Origin: Tritrichomonas musculus
Taxonomy: Eukaryota; Parabasalia; Tritrichomonadida; Tritrichomonadidae
Assembly (NCBI GenBank): GCA_039105265.1
Contig: JAPFFF010000045.1
Coordinates: 1-64,000 of the forward strand
Reading direction: 5' to 3'
DNA: 64,000 nt
Shown: one piece after another, positions 31,034-41,300 of the stretch
How positions within the stretch are numbered: the first letter of the stretch is position 1
How the letters are laid out: every line of letters starts with the position of its first letter
Translations under genes and position numbers: made by a program
The notes under the pieces: generated by a model
The model's input: only the letters and a program-made list of their open reading frames with translations
Databases searched by the model: none
What the model was told of the DNA's origin: nothing

Positions 31034-31419
31034 ATTATAAATTTATTTTTTTACTCAAGATTTTTTCAGAAAAAGTTTAAAATTTTATAATTATCAATTA
31101 AATCTAGTCTCAATTTAATTCAGCTCTCAATTCCCAACACCCTCTCAATTAATTCTAGTCTCAATTAATTCTAGTCTCAATTAATTCTAGTCTCAATTTT
31201 AAAAATTCTAGTCTCAATTAATTCTAGTCTCAATTAATTCAGCTCTCAAAAATATGGTTACATATTAATAAAGAGAACAATTTTTTTCACATAGCATTTC
31301 TCTATTATTTTTAAATTAACTTTTTCAATTTTTCTCAAATATTTTTAGATTTAATATTTGTTTTAAGTTAATAATTTATCTCATCTAAAAATGAAATTGT
31401 TAATCCTTCTGCTACTACT
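31034..31419 (+). repeat. Tandem TCTCAATTAATTCTAG repeats and promoter-like motif
   Basis: Between 31104 and 31250 the 16-17-bp unit TCTCAATTAATTCTAG recurs about eight times with variants (CAGCTCTCAATT). Near 31378 the motif TTATCTCATCTAAAA repeats the one found before the 30527 ATG, so it is a candidate element promoter. Confidence 0.7.
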
Positions 31420-34419
31420 TTGGAGGAATATGAAAAACTTCCATTTGTGAAAGATGTAAGAAAAGCATTAATTGATGAAATTAAAGATTATTTAGCAGAA
31501 ACTAATTATAAAGGGCCTTTTGAATATGACCCAATTTTCTATTATTTTATGGGAATTGATGCTGCTATGAATAAGAATAAAGATTTGCTGAAAGAATTGC
31601 CAGCTCATGCTAAGAAACTAAAAGAGTATCATCATTTTAACCCAAAAACTGATGCTGATGAATTTCTCCAGTTAACGCCAGCTGAAGAAAATAAGCAAGT
31701 TATGCAATCATTTAAAGAATGGAAGGAACAAGAATCTTCACAGAAAGAAGTAGTTGATGATATAATTGACCACCTACTTAGACACAAAACTAATTGGCGC
31801 ATTGATTTTACTAAATTAACTAATGTAGGTAGAGAACTAATATTTGAGCCATTAAAGAATTTCTTTCAAGAACACATTTTAACTCTTCCTATTATTGGGA
31901 AATACAAGATACAATTTAAAGTTAATGGACAGTGGCATACAAAACCATTAGATGAAGAATCTTTAAATCAACTAATGAAGAATTTAGAAGAAAGACATTT
32001 GTTATTCGACTTAGATACAACTCCAGCTGAATACTTTTACGAAGATGGAGGTAGCAAGTTACCTGATTGGTCAATGTTTGATGAAATTAGGTTTAATGAA
32101 TATCAGAAATTTGATAGTAGCAATGACAGAGGTGGCTCATTCTTTAGATATTTAATCAAACCAGATGTACCTAAAATGATTATTGAATATTTGAATAGAT
32201 TACAAATATTTGATACTTTAGTTGAAGGTAAGTCACAAAGAAAAGAATTAGATGATAACTGTTTTGTTTATGCACTTAAGCAAACTGGTCAGTACGATGA
32301 AGAGACTTTAAATAAGATTCGTTTAAGAATTAATAGAAGATATCTGTCACAAGGATGTATTGAACAAATTTGTAATGAATTCAAGATACAAATTAAATTA
32401 ACTTTCATAAATGAAAAGGCAAAGAAAGTAAAAGAACAAGTTTATTCAGTTAAGAATCATGTAAAGAAGAATTATTTAGGAGTTGCTAATCCAGAGTCAA
32501 ATAGAATTCATCACATGAATATTTATGAGTCACATTACTTTCTAGAGGAAGTTACACCATTTTCAACTGATTATATAAAGAATTTATCCGATAGAACTGA
32601 TGAGCAATTCAACAAAGAATTTAAAGGAGACCATTTCATTAATGCTAGATACTATATGAAATCATCTAACTTAGTCAGAACTTTAATGCAAAATGGATAC
32701 TTTGTACCGATTACTTTTGGTGAAGCAATGATTTTAAAAACAACGTTTTATGATGATGTTAAGAAAGATTTGGACAGTATCAATTTAGATTATGACCCTG
32801 AACACTGTACTCAATTGATTGCACCATCTAATTGGAAAACCAAAGATAAGATAACGAATTACTGGTATGCAGACTTTGAAGCTGACGTAAGTGGTACGAT
32901 TCATAAACCTTATATGGTAGTATTGCAGAATGAATCTGGTGAAATTAATAAATGTTGGAAAGGTGAAGATTGTGCACTTAAATTATTGAAGTATTTAGAG
33001 GATGGAGATGTGGTTTATTTTCATAATTTAGCTTATGATATCAGAATGTTGGCACAATATGGAATAAATAAATCAATTATCAAAGGAAGTAAAGTTATGA
33101 AGGCAGATATTAAGTTCGAACGTAAGACTATTCATTTTAGAGACTCATATCCAATGATTTCATCTAAGTTAAGTGATTTTCCAGCTATGTTCAACTTGCC
33201 TAAGGTTCGAAAAGAAATCTTCCCATACAAGTATTACACATTGGAAAGATTAAAGACAAATATTGGCATAATCAGTGAAGCAGGTAAAGATGAGGACAAA
33301 GAGTGGACAGAAGAAGATTACAAATTATTCAATTCTAATATTGATTCTATCCAGTTCGTGGACGAGACTACAGGTCGAGTTAAATGTTGCAGATTATCTG
33401 AAACAGAATTTGATATGTACAAATACTGTGAATTTTACTGTAAGCAAGATGAGAACATTCTTCATTTAGGATTTAATGCATTTCGTGAAGGATTCTTGAA
33501 AGATTTCAAAATTGACCCATATAAATTCATTTCAATCTCAGCTTTAGCTAATGAAGTATTCATTAAGAATGTTTACTATAATCATAATCTTTATAAAGTT
33601 GGTGGTGTTGTTAGACATTTTATGTCTCATGCTATTTATGGTGGAAGATGCATGACTGCTTATAATAAGAAATGGCATACCACTAAACCTTTAAGTGATT
33701 TTGATGCAGTCTCATTATATCCTTCAGCTATGGCTAGACTGAAGACAGTGAAAGGTATTCCTAAAGTGATTCAACCAGAAGAGCTTAACATGAATTTTCT
33801 CTCAAAAGTTGATGCTTATGTTGTTGAGATTAGAATTACAAAAGTGAACAAACACTACGCATTTCCGTTAATTGTTCAGAAAACACCTGAAGGTCTGAAC
33901 TTAAATAATGACATTATAACAGAAAATATTACAATGGTAGTAGACAATATTGCTTTGGAGGATTTGATTAATTTTCAGAAAATAGAATTTGAACTAATTA
34001 AAGGCTATTATTGGAATAGCGGAACTGATGATACAATTCAGAAAGTCATTAGACATATTTTCAATAAAAGATTAGAATACAAGAAACAAAAGAATCCTCT
34101 TCAGCAATTATATAAACTAATCATGAATTCATGTTATGGCAAAACTATCGAGAAACCAGTTGATAAAGATTGGAAATATTTTGATAATGAAGAGGATTTA
34201 AACAAATATATGTTTAAGAATTATTACAAAATTATTGAAGAAGTTCAATTAGGAGATAGCGAAATCCATGCAGTACGTGTAAAGAAGCCAATTGATAAGC
34301 ATTTCAATTTTAGCTTACTTGGGATTCAAGTACTCAGTATGTCAAAGAGAATTATGAACGAAGTTATGTGCTTAGCATTTGACTTAGGCTGTCATATCTA
34401 TTATTTTTCTAAATTATGA
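31420..34419 (+). CDS. Maverick family B DNA polymerase (fossil)
   Basis: A 999-residue frame of a protein-primed-type family B DNA polymerase, which would replicate the element. Visible are the 3'-5' exonuclease motifs YADFEAD, HNLAYDIRML and YCKQDENIL, and the polymerase motifs DFDAVSLYPSAM (motif A) and KLIMNSCYGKTIE (motif B). The N-terminal third holds a segment (DDNCFVYALKQTGQYDE) that recalls viral polymerase-associated protease-like regions, an uncertain assignment. It is the largest gene of the element and lies head-to-tail with the endonuclease. As part of a broken element it is listed as a fossil. Confidence 0.9.
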   Translation: MEEYEKLPFVKDVRKALIDEIKDYLAETNYKGPFEYDPIFYYFMGIDAAMNKNKDLLKELPAHAKKLKEYHHFNPKTDADEFLQLTPAEENKQVMQSFKEWKEQESSQKEVVDDIIDHLLRHKTNWRIDFTKLTNVGRELIFEPLKNFFQEHILTLPIIGKYKIQFKVNGQWHTKPLDEESLNQLMKNLEERHLLFDLDTTPAEYFYEDGGSKLPDWSMFDEIRFNEYQKFDSSNDRGGSFFRYLIKPDVPKMIIEYLNRLQIFDTLVEGKSQRKELDDNCFVYALKQTGQYDEETLNKIRLRINRRYLSQGCIEQICNEFKIQIKLTFINEKAKKVKEQVYSVKNHVKKNYLGVANPESNRIHHMNIYESHYFLEEVTPFSTDYIKNLSDRTDEQFNKEFKGDHFINARYYMKSSNLVRTLMQNGYFVPITFGEAMILKTTFYDDVKKDLDSINLDYDPEHCTQLIAPSNWKTKDKITNYWYADFEADVSGTIHKPYMVVLQNESGEINKCWKGEDCALKLLKYLEDGDVVYFHNLAYDIRMLAQYGINKSIIKGSKVMKADIKFERKTIHFRDSYPMISSKLSDFPAMFNLPKVRKEIFPYKYYTLERLKTNIGIISEAGKDEDKEWTEEDYKLFNSNIDSIQFVDETTGRVKCCRLSETEFDMYKYCEFYCKQDENILHLGFNAFREGFLKDFKIDPYKFISISALANEVFIKNVYYNHNLYKVGGVVRHFMSHAIYGGRCMTAYNKKWHTTKPLSDFDAVSLYPSAMARLKTVKGIPKVIQPEELNMNFLSKVDAYVVEIRITKVNKHYAFPLIVQKTPEGLNLNNDIITENITMVVDNIALEDLINFQKIEFELIKGYYWNSGTDDTIQKVIRHIFNKRLEYKKQKNPLQQLYKLIMNSCYGKTIEKPVDKDWKYFDNEEDLNKYMFKNYYKIIEEVQLGDSEIHAVRVKKPIDKHFNFSLLGIQVLSMSKRIMNEVMCLAFDLGCHIYYFSKL

Positions 34420-34485
34420 AATATAATTTAGAATAACGAAAATATTCTAAATTATGAAATATATTTTTCTAATATATAAAAAGAC

Positions 34486-35238
34486 ATGACAAGGATAAGA
34501 TGGAACACTGAAACAGTTTCTAAAGAAATGGCTAAAGCAAACTGTACCTTAATTGATGAATACAAACGAGGAGATTTAAGAATTAGATATACTTACGAAG
34601 GAAATGAATATTCAGTTAGATGGCAAGATTGGCTCAAAAAGGTTAGACCATCACGACCACATTTAGCTGGAGGTAACAGAATTACTAAACCACATGAAAA
34701 ATGGGATAATGAAAAAGTTAATGAATTGTTACAAATAGATGAATGTGAATTTGCAGACGAATACAGAAGTACCAAACAAAGATTTAGATATAAATATCAT
34801 GATTCGTTTTATTGGGTAACGCTTGATGACTGGATTTACCACAAAGCAAGGCCTCACTTATGCATTCACATTCTCGAACAGAAATTTAGAGAATTTTTAG
34901 AAGCTAATAATATAGAATTTGAAACTCAGAAATCGTTTGATGATTTAAAGAGTATAAAGAATTATAAATTAAGATTTGATTTCTATTTGCCACATTTCAA
35001 CTTATTAGTTGAGTTAGATGAAAGAGGTCATAGGAGCATGGAAGAAAGTGTTGAATATGGTAAATTAAAAGATGAATATTGTAAAGAACATCAAATGAAA
35101 CTATTAAGAATTGATGAATCAACACCTGTTGAAAAATATAGTGAAGCTTTAAATGAAATGAATGAATCAGATTTATATGTGTTAAGATATGGAAAACTAT
35201 ATAAACAATATAATGGAATATATAAAGATAAATTATAA
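34486..35238 (+). CDS. Maverick-borne VSR/MutH-like endonuclease with two N-terminal modules
   Basis: 250 residues. Residues about 1-60 and 67-125 are two copies of the same module (CTLIDEYKRGDLRIRYTYEG ... RPHL and CEFADEYRSTKQRFRYKYHD ... RPHL). The C-terminal domain (about 130-225) has the PD-(D/E)XK core of very-short-patch-repair-like nucleases: LRFDFYLPHFNLLVELDERGH, then KDEYCKEHQMKLLRIDE. Similar proteins occur as free-standing or homing-type nucleases in giant viruses and phages. Here it may help spread or process the element; that is inference. It is convergent with the integrase gene. Confidence 0.8.
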   Translation: MTRIRWNTETVSKEMAKANCTLIDEYKRGDLRIRYTYEGNEYSVRWQDWLKKVRPSRPHLAGGNRITKPHEKWDNEKVNELLQIDECEFADEYRSTKQRFRYKYHDSFYWVTLDDWIYHKARPHLCIHILEQKFREFLEANNIEFETQKSFDDLKSIKNYKLRFDFYLPHFNLLVELDERGHRSMEESVEYGKLKDEYCKEHQMKLLRIDESTPVEKYSEALNEMNESDLYVLRYGKLYKQYNGIYKDKL

Positions 35239-35445
35239 ACTATATATATTTTTGAAAATTGACTGCGGGAAATCCCGTACTAGCAAATCTCAATGAAAAT
35301 GCATGCGTCGGGCAGCGAATCGAAGATTCGTCGCACAGCAAAGCCGCAATTCCGCCGAGCTCAAAACTAATGTGAAATGTAGGTGGTAGAATTCTACCAC
35401 CCGCAAAAATAAACGTATTCTATACGATTAACTATATATATATTC
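35239..35445. terminator. Hairpin-rich spacer between convergent Maverick genes
   Basis: A GC-rich stretch between the endonuclease and integrase 3' ends, packed with inverted repeats: GCGGGAAATCCCGT, GCGAATCGAAGATTCGTCGC, the perfect 20-bp palindrome GGTGGTAGAATTCTACCACC (35382-35401) and CGTATTCTATACG. Position and structure suggest a two-way transcript end. A replication or recombination signal is an alternative. Confidence 0.6.
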
Positions 35446-37044
35446 TTAAGACCATATTGGAGCAATTCTATGTCGAGGTAATTTCTGAATTCTATTCTGA
35501 CCATTAATTCTACCTTCAACTTCGAATAAACCTTTATTAAATCCTTTAACAGTAAACAATCCAGGTTGAATAATACTTCTTCGTTTCATCATTCCATCTG
35601 TTTCATTGTATACTTTAACATTCATACCTTCTTCAATTTTGAATCCAGGACTATTCTTTATGTTATAATTCTCTTGACATATTCTTCTAACTATATAGTT
35701 TTCTAATTCATGGTCATTCTGAACTTGTTGAGGAGATACAGGATATCCGGCATATTTACTTAGTGTTTGATGAGGGGCATGATTGTATTGGAAAACCAAA
35801 TCTTCCATAACATTTGGAGTAATCATACCGATTTTCATATTATATGCCATATCTCGTAAAGTACGAATTACTCTATCTATAATCCCTAATGATGAATGTA
35901 ATGGACTTGTTTTATTGGCTAATCTTTGTTCTGACTTCATGAAATCAGGATATGCACCATTCACTTGTCTTGGAACTGTTCTAAAAGTAATTCCATTATT
36001 AATATAGAATTCTTGAGCTTCTGCTGAATTAAAGGCAGATTCACCATCACCAGAAAGATATCTAACTACCATTCCCTGGTCTATCAATGCTCGTAACGCA
36101 TTCAAGTATCTTTTGGATGATTTCTTATCACGTTTACTGAATTTGTTTTCACCTAATTCAATATTTGTTAGTTTAACATAAAGGTATCTTGTATTAATAT
36201 TTATTGCTACAAGATAACAGAGATGATATACCATCATCAAATCAATGATGTAAGAGTCTCTTGATGACATTTTATGTAATTGGTATTTTTTGGTATTATC
36301 CTTTAATGGGAATGATGATTTGGGTTCGTCGATAGTTTTCATTCTAGAATTAATTTCTAGCAACGCTTTAACTTTGTTTGGACTTTTGAAGCCTATAGTA
36401 CCAGATATAGGAGTTTGTTCAATCTGAATATTATTCTCAGGCTGTTTATAAAATAAGTTTTTATATATTTCATAGCATTTCTCATTTGAGTATAATCCTT
36501 TCGGCCAATCTTTAATTACTTTAAGAAACTTGTCATATTCAAAGTATTCATCTGGATGTTCTATTACGAATTTCTTAATCTTATCAGAAAATGTTTCTTT
36601 ATGAGCTACTGTTTCATGTAATTCTTTATGAGTTCGTTTATATTCATCTAAATATTCTCTATATACTTTTTCTTGGTCAATGTCCATTAATGCTCTAAAA
36701 TACTTTAGTCTTCGCGCTTCACCAATTGTTTTCGGTTTACTTGCTCTTGCAATTGTTGCGAATAATGAATCTCTGGCATTTCTTATTCTAGATTCTTGTT
36801 GATTTCTTTTAAATGCTTCTTCTTTGGCTTTGATATTATCACGTAAAATCAAATAATTGAATTGATAGAATTCGTCAATTGCATTATCACTTGCTTCATC
36901 AAAATAGTTTTGGTTATGTTCATCAAGATAGTTATATATTAATGCTTTTACTTCTCTTTCAAACGTTTCATAATTGAATTTATCTAAACTGTTTAAAACA
37001 GAACCAATAATTTCATTTCGATGTTGATATAAGAATTTATCCAT
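35446..37044 (-). CDS. Maverick retroviral-type integrase (fossil)
   Basis: 532 residues, ATG at 37044. The N-terminal 220 residues are helical and charged. The rve-type core occupies about residues 250-440 (SYIIDLMMVYHLCYLVAINI, VRYLSGDGESAFNSAEAQEF, then RTLRDMAYNM and FQYNHAPHQTLSKYAGYPVSP), the pattern of Maverick c-integrases. The end (about 470-530: GMNVKVYNETDGMM ... GLFTVKGFNKGLFEVEGRIN) resembles the chromodomain-like or SH3-like tail of these enzymes. It would insert the element's ends into the genome. It is divergent from the small genes to its right. Confidence 0.9.
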   Translation of the reverse strand: MDKFLYQHRNEIIGSVLNSLDKFNYETFEREVKALIYNYLDEHNQNYFDEASDNAIDEFYQFNYLILRDNIKAKEEAFKRNQQESRIRNARDSLFATIARASKPKTIGEARRLKYFRALMDIDQEKVYREYLDEYKRTHKELHETVAHKETFSDKIKKFVIEHPDEYFEYDKFLKVIKDWPKGLYSNEKCYEIYKNLFYKQPENNIQIEQTPISGTIGFKSPNKVKALLEINSRMKTIDEPKSSFPLKDNTKKYQLHKMSSRDSYIIDLMMVYHLCYLVAININTRYLYVKLTNIELGENKFSKRDKKSSKRYLNALRALIDQGMVVRYLSGDGESAFNSAEAQEFYINNGITFRTVPRQVNGAYPDFMKSEQRLANKTSPLHSSLGIIDRVIRTLRDMAYNMKIGMITPNVMEDLVFQYNHAPHQTLSKYAGYPVSPQQVQNDHELENYIVRRICQENYNIKNSPGFKIEEGMNVKVYNETDGMMKRRSIIQPGLFTVKGFNKGLFEVEGRINGQNRIQKLPRHRIAPIWS

Positions 37045-37112
37045 TTATTTAAATATAATTATTTAACTTTGTTCATTTATAATTCAAAATTTTTCTCATT
37101 TAAAAGAATTAA

Positions 37113-37382
37113 ATGACTACTTCAAACGAAAAAGGTTTGTTGCCCCGCTTCGCAGTGAATCAAACCGAAATGCATTTACAAACCAAACCAAAATATAGTA
37201 AACGAACATTTGCTACAGAAACATTAAGATTAATTAATTTGAGATTAGGTTATTATAGAAAGGTTTTAAATAACCAAAGTATTAAGAATGAAAAGAGAAT
37301 AAAATCTATAAAGGCTAAATACGAACGTGATATGAAAGTTAGAAAGTTATTAAATAAGGCAATAAAGAATCTATATAATTGA
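37113..37382 (+). CDS. Small basic Maverick protein, unknown
   Basis: 89 residues, strongly basic, largely helical (LRLINLRLGYYRKVLNNQSI, then KYERDMKVRKLLNKAIKNLY). I recognise no family. A TTCTCATTTAAAA motif lies about 20 bases upstream and resembles the TCTCATCTAAAA motifs before other genes of the element. It is divergent from the integrase. Nucleic-acid binding is a guess from charge. Confidence 0.5.
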   Translation: MTTSNEKGLLPRFAVNQTEMHLQTKPKYSKRTFATETLRLINLRLGYYRKVLNNQSIKNEKRIKSIKAKYERDMKVRKLLNKAIKNLYN

Positions 37383-37399
37383 ATTATTTTTGAGATTAA

Positions 37400-37966
37400 A
37401 TGCCTAGAATAGCTATTAATAACTTTAGTGGCAAATTAAATGCACAAGACTTAGCACGAATAAACACACGTTTAAACAACGAACTTAACGCAGGCTTGGA
37501 TAATAATCCAAATGGAAGAGGAGCTTGGCGACAATTAGCATCTTCACTTATGAACTTCCTTAATGAATACGAGTTTGCTAATAACGAAGGATTTGATGTT
37601 AATGATGAAACAATTGGCACTTTTATAAATAGAGTTAAACAAGAAGAAACAGAAGATTTGGTAGATGATGTTACAAATATGACAGGTAATAATTTAAAAG
37701 ATACTATAAATATAGGAAATAGCATACCACATAATACTGGCGTTAATATGAATCCTTTAAAAAATTATACTATAAATATAGGAAATAATCAATTAATTGA
37801 TGCATGCTGGTCATTTGATCAAGAAGAAAGACCTGGATTTTTAATCATTTGTTTTATTCTCGAACAAAACAATTCCAACTTAACCAACTTGACATCAAGC
37901 CAAATCGAAGATTTATCAGCAATGATTAATGAATATAGAAAGCATATTCCAGAATACAATGAATAA
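37400..37966 (+). CDS. Junction ORF: Maverick small protein followed by a TKL-kinase tail
   Basis: 188 residues. The first ~125 (MPRIAINNFSGKLNAQDLAR ...) look like a Maverick gene and match nothing I recognise. The last ~58 (LIDACWSFDQEERPGFLIIC ... TNLTSSQIEDLSAMINEYRK) match the C-terminal lobe end of trichomonad tyrosine-kinase-like kinases, with the CW-x6-RP motif and the usual NLTxSQI-like ending. The frame therefore crosses from the fossil into host kinase sequence. A 20-base direct repeat (TACTATAAATATAGGAAATA at 37702 and 37768) lies just before the change. It is probably not a working gene. Confidence 0.6.
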   Translation: MPRIAINNFSGKLNAQDLARINTRLNNELNAGLDNNPNGRGAWRQLASSLMNFLNEYEFANNEGFDVNDETIGTFINRVKQEETEDLVDDVTNMTGNNLKDTINIGNSIPHNTGVNMNPLKNYTINIGNNQLIDACWSFDQEERPGFLIICFILEQNNSNLTNLTSSQIEDLSAMINEYRKHIPEYNE

Positions 37967-38388
37967 AATGAAACTGATTTAATTATCATAGAAAATGTTT
38001 AATTATCATTTATTGTTTAATCTTGAACTCGCTGCATCATTTTTTGAAAAAAAAGTTTATGTGATTGAATCCTGGAATATGCTTTCTATATTCATTAATC
38101 ATTGCTCAGAGCATCAGAATTTAATAAAATTATTAAAAATAAATAAAAGAGAAAAAAAATAGAAAGGCAAAAAATACTCCCGACGGAAATCGAACCTCTA
38201 ACACCGGGATATATCAATCTCACGTATTTTTTATTTATTTTATAAACTTAAAATTTTCCACTTTCAATTCAATTTTTTCTATAAAAAATTTTCCACTTTC
38301 AATTCAATTTTTTCTATAAAAAATTTTCCACTTTCAGTTCAATTCAAATTTAGAATACTTTTTTATCCGCTTTAAAAGGCAATTACTA
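37967..38388. other. Intergenic DNA with a tRNA-like scrap and short repeats
   Basis: At 38177-38215 the minus strand reads GAGGTTCGATTTCC followed by GTCGGGAG, resembling the 3' half of a tRNA (T-arm and acceptor strand), but the T-stem pairs poorly and no 5' half is present. At about 38252-38345 a 38-bp unit (AATTTTCCACTTTCAATTCA plus a T-rich end) is repeated about two and a half times just upstream of the kinase gene. Confidence 0.45.
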
Positions 38389-41300
38389 ATGATAGAAGAT
38401 ATCTTAAGTTTTTATAAATCCATAAGCCACCCCCAAATCAAAATTGATACGGTATTTAAAGAAATTGTTCAAGATTATTCAATTTTTCAAATCTCAGAGA
38501 GCTCTTTTCCAAATGATGACGAAAAAGAAAAAATTGCAAACAAAATAAAAGAATCACAAGTGGTTATTATTGATCAAAACAAAGAACTTAATACGAAAAT
38601 GCAAAATAAATGTTTTATTATCGGCTTTGAAAAAACATTAATCATATTCGAGTATTCTTCTAAATCAGAATCTTTTCTTCGGAAACTTTTTTCTATTCAT
38701 TCACAAATATTAACATGCGATTTATCCGATCAAAATGATAAAATGCAAATATTCAAAAATGAAATTTTTGAATTTAAAAGAAAATTTGGTTATAATACAA
38801 TATATTCTCATCAAGCATGGAACATCACTCATCCATGTATTTTAGGATATTTGATTAAGAAAAGTTACTTAAAACTAAACAAAAATCGTTTCGAGAAATT
38901 TAAATCAGACATAGACCGCCAAAAAGAACCAGAAAATTTTAAAGAAGAAGAATATGTAGAATTACGAAATGTTGGCAATGGGAGTTTTGCACAATGCACA
39001 TTAGCTTATCACATAAAATACCAAAAATTATTTATTGTTAAAAAACCATTAAAAATTGATGTAGAAAATGATAAATTATTGAAACGCGAAAAAGAAAATT
39101 ACAAGAAAATAAAGCATCCTTTATTCCCAAAATTTTACGGAACAGTCAAAGGTAAAGATTTTCTTGTTATTGAATTTATAAATGGATCAACATTAAACAG
39201 AATGAAACCTGAATATCTCAATTCTAATGAAAAAATAACAGTTATTTACGAATTAATTTTAATCATGCTATATTTGCATGACAATAGTTTTATTTATCGG
39301 GATTTGAAACCTAGTAATATTATGATTGATGAGAATAAGACAGCTGTTTTGATTGATTTTGATAGATTAATTTCAAACCAAAACAATGAAGAAATTCAAG
39401 AACAAACTCTTGATATAAATTTTGAATTTTTAGCTCCTGAAGTGAATATAAACAAAAAGTTCACATATAAAAGTGATATTTATTCACTTGGAAGAATTAT
39501 TGTTGAGTATATAATTGGTCAAAAAGAAGGTGTATCATCAGGCACTTTTATTAAAATAAAAAGCTTAATTGAAAAATGCACTAAAACCAATCCTGAAGAA
39601 CGTCCTTCAATTTACAACTTAATTGGCTATTTTAATACAAATTTTAAATCAAAAATCTTTTTATCTGAAGATATAATTCAAAATTCATTGTATAATATTA
39701 ATGATCCAAAAGCACAACTCAATCTCGGTTTAATTTATTATGAAGGACGAGATATCAACAAAGCAATTCATTATTTTACACTCGCAGCAAATCAAAATCA
39801 CCTAGAAGCACAATTCTATCTCGGTTGCATTTATTATGATGGACGAGATATCACAAGAGATATCAACAAAGCAATTCATTATTATTCACTCGCAGCAAAT
39901 CAAAATGATCCAAAAGCACAATTCTATCTTGGTTTAATTTATTATGAAGGACGATATATCACACGAGATATCAACAAAGCAATTCATTATTATTCACTCG
40001 CATCAAATCAAAATGATCCAAAAGCACAATTCAATCTCGGCTACATTTATTATGAAGGACGATATATCACACGAGATATCAACAAAGCAATTCATTATTA
40101 TTCACTCGCAGCAAATCAAAATGATCCAAAAGCACAATTCTATCTTGGTTTAATTTATTATGAAGGACGATATATCACACGAGATATCAACAAAGCAATT
40201 CATTATTTTACACTCGCAGCAAATCAAAATTATCCAGAAGCACAATTCTATTTCGGCTGCATTTATTATGAAGGACGATATATCACAAGAGATATCAACA
40301 AAGCAATTCATTATTTTACACTCGCAGCAAATCAAAATGATCCAAAAGCACAATTCTATCTTGGTATCATTAATTTTGTTGGACTATATATCACAAAAGA
40401 CATCAACAAATCAATTCATTATTTTCAACTTGCAGCAAATCAAAATTTTCCAGAAGCACAATTTTCTCTCGGTTTAATTAATTACGAAGGACTATATATC
40501 ACAAAAGACATCAACAAAGCAATTTATTATTTTTCACTTGCAGCAAATCAAAATCTTCCAGAAGCACAATTCAATCTTGGTATCATTTATCGTGAAGGAC
40601 GATATGTCGCACGAGATATTAACAAAGCAATTCTTTTCTTATCACTTGCAGCAAATCAAAATGATTTGAAAGCACAAATGAATCTTGGTTTAATGTATTA
40701 TGAAGGACGAGTTATCACACGAGATATCAACAAAGCAATTTATTATTTTACACTCGCAGCAAATCAAAAATTTCCAGAAGCACAATACATTGTTGGTCGC
40801 CTTTTCCATGATGGTCAATATGTTACACAAGATATCAGCAAATCAATTCATTATTATTCACTCGCAGCAAATCAAAATCATTTAAAAGCACAATTCAATC
40901 TTGGTATCATTTATCATGAAGGAAGATATGTTACACAAAATTTCAACAAATCAGTTCAATATTTATCACTCGCAGCAAACCAAAATGATCCAGAAGCACA
41001 ATTCATTCTTGCCCTATATTATTATGAAGGGCCAGATATCACACGAGATATCAACAAAGCAATTCATTATTTTACACTCGCAGCAAATCAAAATTATCCA
41101 AAAGCACAATTCAATCTTGGTTTAATTTATTATAAAGGACGATATATCACAAGAGATATCAACAAAGCAATTCATTATTTTTCACTTGCAGCAAATCAAA
41201 ATCACCTAGAAGCACAATTCAATCTTGGTTCAATTTATTGTAAAGGACTATATGTCGCACGAGATATCACCAAAGCAATTCATTATTTTACACTCGCAGC

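Larger units (their letters stand above)
30358..37790. mobile_element. Maverick/Polinton fossil, broken
   Basis: About 7.4 kb with a Maverick gene set: a protein-primed-type family B DNA polymerase (31420-34419), a retroviral-type integrase (35446-37044), a VSR-like endonuclease (34486-35238) and small unassigned proteins. Boundaries are inferred: on the left from where ankyrin-family similarity stops, on the right from where kinase similarity begins. I do not see a matching pair of terminal inverted repeats, and the length is well below that of whole Mavericks, so it is incomplete and broken, with at least several breaks. I recognise no capsid gene. Long surviving ORFs suggest a fairly recent insertion. 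Confidence 0.85.
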
